Shown: positions 57,646 to 64,000 of the stretch, in pieces
Numbering within the stretch: the stretch's first letter is position 1
How the letters are laid out: each line of letters begins with the position of its first letter
Assembly (NCBI GenBank): GCA_021464415.1
Contig: CM038468.1
Span: 31,174,969-31,238,968, forward strand
DNA length: 64,000 bases
Source of the DNA: Lonicera japonica
Lineage: Eukaryota; Streptophyta; Magnoliopsida; Dipsacales; Caprifoliaceae
Direction of reading: 5' to 3'
Notes under the pieces: model-generated
What the model was told of the DNA's origin: nothing
What the model saw: only the letters and a program-made list of their open reading frames with translations
Databases searched by the model: none
Position numbers and translations under genes: made by a program

Positions 57646-59609
57646 TGATAAACGCGCAATTTTGTAGTCGCTAACACTCATTTGATTGTGTTTATCGCGT
57701 TTATTTTAGCCTAGATTAATTAAATTAATCCACTTCTTGTGCACACACTCAAAATATCAAGAATTGCTTTAACATGGCTCAAAGTAGCCTTTTCTAGTGT
57801 CTTGATTGTACCTTCAGGCTATGGAAGCAAGTTGGGAAGCTTTAGGAAGGATTCAAGAGAGATAGAAGCCAAAAGAGAAGAAAAAAAGTCTCCCGAAGTG
57901 TCCTCTGATCAATCAGAGGATCCTCTGATTGATCAGAGGCCACCTTTTAATGCAAAACATGCCCTCTGATCGATTAGAGGGTGCTCTGATCGATCAGAGC
58001 CCACCTTACAAGCCAAAATCTCCCCTCTGATCGATCAGAGGATCCTCTAATCGATCAGAGGATCCTCTAATCGATCAGAGACCTCCCAGAATGCACAGCA
58101 CAGCCCCCAAAAGCAGTTTTTCTCCCCTTTTGATGCATTGAAACTCACCAAAAATTGCTGGACTTTCTATTTTTGTTCTAGGCTCAGGTGTTTACCCTTG
58201 GGTCCCTTAGAAAGTGTGATAGAATAGCCATTTTTGGAATTGTTTTGCCTTTTTATTTAACTATTTTCTTTGTCCTCATTTGGGGATATGTAATTTCTAG
58301 ATCTAGATTGTAGTTATTTAAGTGGCTATTTTCCTGCACTTTCTCATTATCTATCACTTGTAAGAAATCTAGAGAGAGAAACTCTTGAGAGAAATGGAAA
58401 TCCCTTTAATGGTTTTTGTTCATACAACTATCATGGAGTAGTTTCATTGCTAAGGCTAGAAGATGAAGTTTGCTTTGCATTAATTATGTAAGTTTGTTTC
58501 TCATTCCATTGTTAGTATTGTTAAATACTTGTTGAATCCTTCATCTTCTCCATTCAATCAACCATTCATAAGCTAGTAAGATAATCCTCATAAGGTGATT
58601 TGACTTTGTATGCCTTGTATACATAGATCTCAAGCATTAATGAGGAGATGATGCACTTGTGTATTTCTTATTAGCCTATGTCCATTCCTTCTATGATTGA
58701 GATACTTTACATTGTCAAGCATGTTTAGTCTTTGAATATTCATGGAAATACCATAAATTTGAGATTCCAATCCTTGAATGCTTTAATGATATGTTGAGTG
58801 CTTTCTACACTTTATGTGATTTTGAGACTCAATATTTTCTTAGTTAGAGTGTTGCCAAGGAGGATCTCTTAAGTTTATGCCATAATCAACTACACTAATC
58901 ACCTTAAGGATTCAATTTGTATTTATCAAATGTGTCTAAATCGGATGATTTAATCTCCACCTAGACCTCCCAATCTTAGACAAATGAAATGTTATGATTT
59001 ATTGAGCTAAACTTTTTAGTTGGCCATTTTCATAATCAAGTCAATTGCCTAGGGGAAACTAACAATGAATTCTCAATGCCTAGTTTAATTTTATGCCTTT
59101 TCTTTTGGTGTATCTCAAGTTTGCATCTTTGTTGGACATTATATGGGAATGGGTTGCTCTTGCTTCACACCCTTTGTTACAAGATAAAAATGAGAGATAC
59201 ATTTGTGTTGAGTTTTACTTACACCCTTTCTTTATATGGCATTTATATGGGAATGGGTTGCTCTTGCTTCACACCCTTTTGCTTAGAAAAGTGTAAGGTA
59301 CTCAACACTTAGGAATTGCATTGAGAATTTTGAATGAGATTTATTTTACATAACATTGCAAAGCAAATGAATTCTATAATGCTTTAGCCTTTTCTTATCA
59401 ATTGATACATCACTTTAATTTTTATTGCAAGACTTTAAAATCAACAACTAAAATCAACCAATCAAATTCTCTTGAACAAAGCCTTGGACTCGTAATCACC
59501 ACATCGTCTTTCCGACTATCCTTGTGGTTCGACACTTGGACTTACCAGGTATTATAACTTGACGACCTACACTTGGGTTCCTAAGCGCGGAAGTATTTCG
59601 GGCGCGTCA
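57646..59609 (+). mobile_element. Solo LTR, TGATAAAC family copy 3 (1964 bp)
   Basis: Runs from TGATAAACGCGCAATTTTG to TTCGGGCGCGTCA with a perfect target duplication TGATC (57641-57645 and 59610-59614). It is the unbroken reference for the copies at 28492-36471 and 37453-39107. A TATA-like TTATTTAAG lies near 58312. A direct repeat of TTATATGGGAATGGGTTGCT is at ~59140 and ~59240. No internal region. Frames within it are fortuitous. Confidence 0.9.
57901..58080. promoter_or_regulatory. Seven-copy palindrome cluster in U3 of LTR copy 3
   Basis: Words: TCCTCTGATCAATCAGAGGA (57901-57920), TCCTCTGATTGATCAGAGG (57921-57939, its exact reverse complement), CCCTCTGATCGATTAGAGGG (57962-57981), GCTCTGATCGATCAGAGC (57983-58000, perfect), CCTCTGATCGATCAGAGG (58024-58041, perfect), CCTCTAATCGATCAGAGG (58044-58061) and CCTCTAATCGATCAGAG (58064-58080). 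They lie 255-435 bp from the U3 end. Confidence 0.8.
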
Positions 59610-59962
59610 TGATCTTGGAAAAATATTTTTTAAACAAATTAAACTCAATTGCATATGTAAAAATAATCCAACCATGTTTGTTAGTATGATTTGAAAATAG
59701 TCCAAAATTTAGACCGCATATCGTGATCACTCCTAAAGACAACAAATTGAGATGGCTAATAATATACGAATACATAAAGTATGTTCTTATATGTTACACA
59801 ATAATAATTTTTAATTTTTTTAACTAATTTTATAGTCATGATGGATCTTATTTAATTGATCTTAATTAGTAAATTTTAAACACTAAGTTTTTATTAAGAC
59901 TTAATTAAATTACACTACGAAATACTCAACCAAACTCAAGTTTTCTTGTTGACCAAATTAAA

Positions 59963-60311
59963 GAGTTATTTACCCTTTTATAGTTTCATCACTTTTGTAC
60001 TCTCTTGTGCATGAAGTTTATTTGCATCATATATACTCGTTTTTAAATTTTATTCCTATTTTCAATTTAGTTCAAAATACAACCCACTGTTACAGTTTAG
60101 GAAAAAATACTATGTGATACTTTGATCTTCAAGTCATCATGTCAGTTGCATGTAGCATTTTCTCTCCAAAAAACAAACGCCACGTCAAATTTTGGACTAA
60201 AATAAAAATAGAATCAAACTTTAACGATGAGCGCGACACAAAATGAACTTAATTTATGGACAAAGTAATCAAAAAAAGGACAAAGTTCATGGCGTAAAAT
60301 ATAAGTAACTC
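59963..60311. repeat. Mutator-type MITE, 349 bp
   Basis: Ends GAGTTATTTACC and, inverted, GAGTTACTTATA, with a perfect 10-bp flanking duplication CCAAATTAAA (59953-59962 and 60312-60321). No coding capacity. Confidence 0.8.
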
Positions 60312-60628
60312 CCAAATTAAATTATAATTTCTTTAAAGTACAATGTTGCCGTTCATTTTATTGGTCTTTATTTAAAAATATAGCCATTAAATTTGTTTTC
60401 CTCGATATAAACCATTAAATTTGCCTGTGGAGACAGTAAGTAAAGTGACACTCTTTCATATGTCACATACAAAAACTTAACTACGTATGCCACATGCTTT
60501 CCAAACACTATTGCATGTATTGCCGTAAAGGAGATATTTAATTCTAGTTTCCGGACCCAAAACCCCCAAAAAAAAATAAAAAATTAATTAAGAAAATACA
60601 ACAACAGCTTGCTAGGTCCAATATTGAA

Positions 60629-61189
60629 GAGTTATTAAACATTTTCCCCTTAAAGTTTATCCATGTTTACACTTTCGTCCATAAAATTCATTTTGCAAAA
60701 ACACCCGTCCTTAATGTTTGCTCCCATTTTCACTTTAATCCGAAACTCCACTCGTCATTAGGTTTTTGGATGAAAAATACCATGTATGTTGCACATGGGC
60801 ATTGTAGTGGGGTAAAATGGTCAAGACACTATAATGCTCCAATTTCCAACTCATTTTACTCTAATTAGAGCCTTCAATGGAATGAAAATGCTTTAATTTG
60901 TTCATTTTTCTCTCTACTGTTTTTTCAACTCCATGCTTTGATTTTGCCCTAATTTGGTCTTGGGATAAACATATATTAGAGTATTATAGTGGCTTATTCA
61001 TTTTATCCCACTACAGTGTCCACGTGCAAAGCACATGTTCTTTTCCGTCAAAACATTTAACAACATGTGGAGTTTCGAACTAAAGTGAAAATAAGAACAA
61101 ATTTTAAGGATGAACGTTATGCAAAATGAATTTCATGAATTAAAGTGTAAAAGCAGGTAAACTATAAGGAGGTAAATTATTGATAACTC
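60629..61189. repeat. Mutator-type MITE, 561 bp
   Basis: Ends GAGTTATTAAACATTTTCCC and, inverted, GAGTTATCAATAATTTACCT; the inverted similarity runs for ~110 bp (AAATTCATTTTGCA, TTCGAAACTCCAC). A 9-bp target duplication AATATTGAA/AATATTAAA has one mismatch. The empty site is preserved in copy A near 57072-57092. Confidence 0.85.
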
Positions 61190-61340
61190 AATATTAAAGT
61201 TCAATTCTACCTACTAGTCTATATTAATTTATATATATAATTTATTTAAACTCTAAACCAAATTTTCCATCTCGTTCATTAGTAAAACATGCAAATTAAT
61301 AAAATATATAAAATTATCAAATTACCTCTCTCTGGGTTGA

Positions 61341-63400
61341 TAAAGTTTTTAGAATTATTATGGATGATTATATTATTAAAATAATTATGATTATTATCAA
61401 AACAATGTAAAATGTTAAAAGTCTACAATAAAATTTAATCTGACTAGAAATAAGGTAAAAGGGTTTGAGTGATAACGTTTTTCGCCAAAAAACCAACGAA
61501 TAATATTTTTCAGAAATAAGGGCTAGATATCATTATCATTCTATGATAAGGGCTTGTTTATCAATTGTGTTTTAAAATAAAGTCTTTGACCGAGTGCAAA
61601 CTTTACCTTGTACAAAATAGTGTTGAGTGCAAACTTAACTTTGCAATAAAAAAAATTAGCGCAAATTTGTTTTGCATGATGTGTTTATATTTTTTAACAA
61701 GCATATTCTTATGTTTCATTCATAAAACTTTAAAACAACGTCAAATAAACACAAATACATAGTAATATTTTAGAAAATAAAGAGTGAAAACTTAACTTTG
61801 CATAACTTGTAAAAAATTATTATGAGCATTTTATTAATAAATAGGTTTTAAATATGTAATTTATTAAAATTACTCTAAAGAACAGTCAATTAACCAATTA
61901 TTTATAATAATATGCTTTTAACATGTAATGCAATTTTGATTTTGCATGATTCCATAAAAAATACAATTTAAAAATTTACTGCAACATTAACTTTACAATC
62001 TTTTTAGAATTTAGTTAAATATAGTCCCTTAATTTGAAAATATATTATTTTTGTAAAAAATATTTTCATACAAACCCTATTTTTCAATATCCCATGTTTA
62101 GAGAAACAATAGTATATTATGGCAAAATATGATTGCTTTGTTACGAGTGATACCCATTCTTATATGCGGACTTAAAATTTAGGTCGATGTGTGTGAAAAG
62201 TCAGTTTGAGCTCCATTCCAGCATCGGGCAAAGTTTAGATTTATTCCGTCCCCATATTTTATTATTCTTGTTTAATGTAATTTATATATTATGATAATGC
62301 TTAAAAGCTAATTACCACCTTTTTTTGGAGAGTTTAAGGAGTGGCTGGTTACGTTGTTAGTGGGAATAAAAATAGGAATTTTTTTTTTAGTACATCTATG
62401 TTAGAGCGAGAATCAAACTCTACGTTGTTAGTGGGAATTTAAATAGGAATTTTTTTTTTAGTATATCTATGTTAGAGCGAGAATCAAACTCAAAAAATTT
62501 TGTTAAATATTGGGTAGTTTATTTATGTTTGAAGTCTATATAATATTGTATCTTCTTTAATCAAAGTCTATATAATATTGTATCTTTATTTGCCTCTTAC
62601 CTTCCTTATATCAACTCTCCTTGCCACACAAAAAGTGAATCTTAAATCATTTTAATTAAGCAACTTTTTCATAATTTCTCAAAATCTTTGAAAAAATTAT
62701 AATTCAATCCAAATTTTTATTTAAATAAAAATTCATAATGAAATATTTTATTTCTGATTTTTGATTTTTTATGAAAGAATTTAGAATGGGAATAAAAATT
62801 ATGTCTAAATACCCATATCCATCTTTCTCAAAATAATGTCATTTTGACTCTTTTAAAATATAATTTTATATTTGTTTTTAACTCCATTTTCTAAACCTAC
62901 CTATCGTACGGTTAATAGTCTTATAAATAATATTCAATAACTTAATGATTTTATCATAAATAATAATTTTTCAAGGAACCAGGTTTGTAATGAATATTTT
63001 TTTTAATTTTTAATTATAATTTTCAAGACATATATTTTATAATACTAATTATTATACTAAAATTAAATTTAAAATTCTTTATACTATAGCACAATAACTT
63101 TTCGACATATACAATTGAATAAAATAATTAAAGAAATTATATATTGCTACTAGCATTATAGTAGAATAACAATGTATATTGACAAAGGGCTTCGTTTGAG
63201 GAACCGCAAATGTGATCCCTAGTACCAACCTTAAATTTGGGGATCTAAAACATTGGAAGAAATTTTATTGATTCATTCGCTTCTATATGGTGATAATTTA
63301 TATCATGTATCCATCTATTATATTCTAGATGTAGAAGGTTCGTTTAAAGTTTTCAGTACGTTTTACGAGAAAATTGACAAAGAGTTCTGTAAGGGGAAAG
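61341..63400. other. AT-rich intergenic DNA with small duplications
   Basis: No gene recognised. There is a 71-bp tandem duplication (62350-62420 and 62421-62491, ACGTTGTTAGTGGGAAT..) and a ~32-bp duplication (AAGTCTATATAATATTGTAT at ~62532 and ~62564). Confidence 0.5.
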
Positions 63401-63409
63401 CGTACAAAT

Positions 63410-64000
63410 TGTTGGTCGAAAAACAACACTACAAGAGGGTGAATAGGGTTTTAAAAATTTAATTCGGAATTAAAACGTTTTTAAAATGTTTAAGCAAAGC
63501 AACTTAGCTAAGTAACAATATCAAGGAAATAATCAATCCCAAGACAAACAAATAAACAATCTCAAAATACAAGTAATAATATAGCAATAAAAAGAGAGCT
63601 TGAATTTAGAAAGATTAAACCAATTTAAAGCTCAAGACTTTTTGTCATCATGGTTCGGTTTCCTAAACCATACGTCCACGCTCGATTAGTTTCTCGAGAA
63701 TTTCCACTATTGAGTCTTCTTCGGGTGAATATCAAACCTCAATACAAATGTTGCTATGCAAACAACACTCACAATGTAGCTATACCCACTACACTTCTCA
63801 CAAGATATGCTCTCTTGCTCTACAAAGAGACAAACTCTAGCTCTTTTGAAATAAAAAATGAATTGTTTGTGGTGATACACACCAATACAATAACTATCAA
63901 GTGTATTTGACTATTACAAATAAAGTTCACACTAGAGTTATCAAGATTGATCAAAATATATCGCTCAAAAGATGAAAGATTGATCAAAATGTGTTCTTGA
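63410..64000. repeat. Copia-type (SIRE-like) LTR fragment, possibly
   Basis: ACACTACAAGAGGGTGAATAG near 63427 and ATGGTTCGGTTTCCTAAACC followed by TACGTCCACG near 63650 resemble phrases that are common in plant SIRE/Maximus-type repeats. The fragment runs off the window. The class is a guess from memory of such repeats. Confidence 0.35.

Larger units (their letters stand above)
59925..61340. repeat. Segment duplicate (copy B) carrying two MITEs
   Basis: Counterpart of 56745-57240, interrupted by MITEs at 59963-60311 and 60629-61189. After removing them, the order of shared phrases is the same as in copy A. The two copies flank the solo LTR 57646-59609. Confidence 0.75.

Noticed and set aside
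57739..57969. 76-codon frame in the third TGATAAAC-family LTR
   Set aside because: It reads through U3 and the palindrome array, and has no homologue in the sister LTRs.
57901..58080. Palindromic repeats with short spacers, CRISPR-like at first sight
   Set aside because: Repeats are too short and variable, spacers are irregular (about 2-40 bp), there are no cas genes, and the array lies inside a plant solo LTR with target duplications.

Overview
The window reads as a repeat-rich intergenic stretch of a nuclear plant genome, almost certainly a eudicot. The evidence is AT-rich DNA with spliced genes, a DUF247 gene, plant-type LTR retrotransposons (Athila, Tat-like, chromovirus-like and several copia), MITEs with 9-10 bp target duplications, and tRNA primer-binding sites of the plant type. 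I cannot name the species. I recognise no rRNA, tRNA or CRISPR array.

Layout, left to right. (1) 1-8.5 kb: what looks like the 3' half of a Tat-like Ty3/gypsy element. An antisense, intron-containing, now broken plant-mobile-domain (PMD) gene (5005 to 187) carries a ~1.8 kb minisatellite in its first intron. It is followed by a second, hairpin-rich minisatellite and an LTR (6891-8338) whose right edge abuts a primer-binding-site-like sequence. (2) 8.6-12.45 kb: a strongly decayed copia element on the minus strand. (3) 13.54-27.69 kb: a chromovirus-like solo LTR with a perfect TGTTT target duplication. It is split by a complete young Athila element (15231-27157; TSD GGGTC; LTRs differing by one substitution and one indel) with an uninterrupted 1931-aa gag-pol. 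(4) 28.49-36.47 kb: a solo LTR of a family that begins TGATAAAC and ends GCGTCA, split by an old copia element (TSD CTAGT). (5) 37.45-39.11 kb: a second solo LTR of that family, minus strand, TSD CTAAA. (6) 41.2-47.2 kb: a four-exon host gene for a 201-aa RING-CH-like protein, with MITEs in its introns. (7) 48.0-52.4 kb: a composite copia locus with three LTRs and duplicated flanks. (8) 53.66-55.08 kb: an intact DUF247 gene on the minus strand. (9) 55.1-61.3 kb: a duplicated upstream segment, a third solo LTR of the TGATAAAC family (57646-59609, TSD TGATC) between the copies, and two MITEs. (10) 61.3-64.0 kb: AT-rich DNA and a copia-like fragment.

Only two loci look like working host genes: the RING-CH gene and the DUF247 gene. 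The Athila gag-pol is the one mobile-element gene that looks capable of making protein.

The most unusual pattern is that several unrelated LTRs here carry clusters of short, nearly perfect palindromes, each family with its own word: TTGTCGCGCGACAA, GTAGTCGACTAC, CCATGATCGATCATGG, CCTCTGATCGATCAGAGG and TTTGTCCATGGGACAAA. In three LTRs of one family the cluster sits at the same place, roughly 215-440 bp from the U3 end, but the palindrome itself differs. In the Tat-like element the same palindrome cluster plus a TATA motif occurs twice: in the LTR U3, and in front of the antisense PMD gene. All alignments were made by eye.
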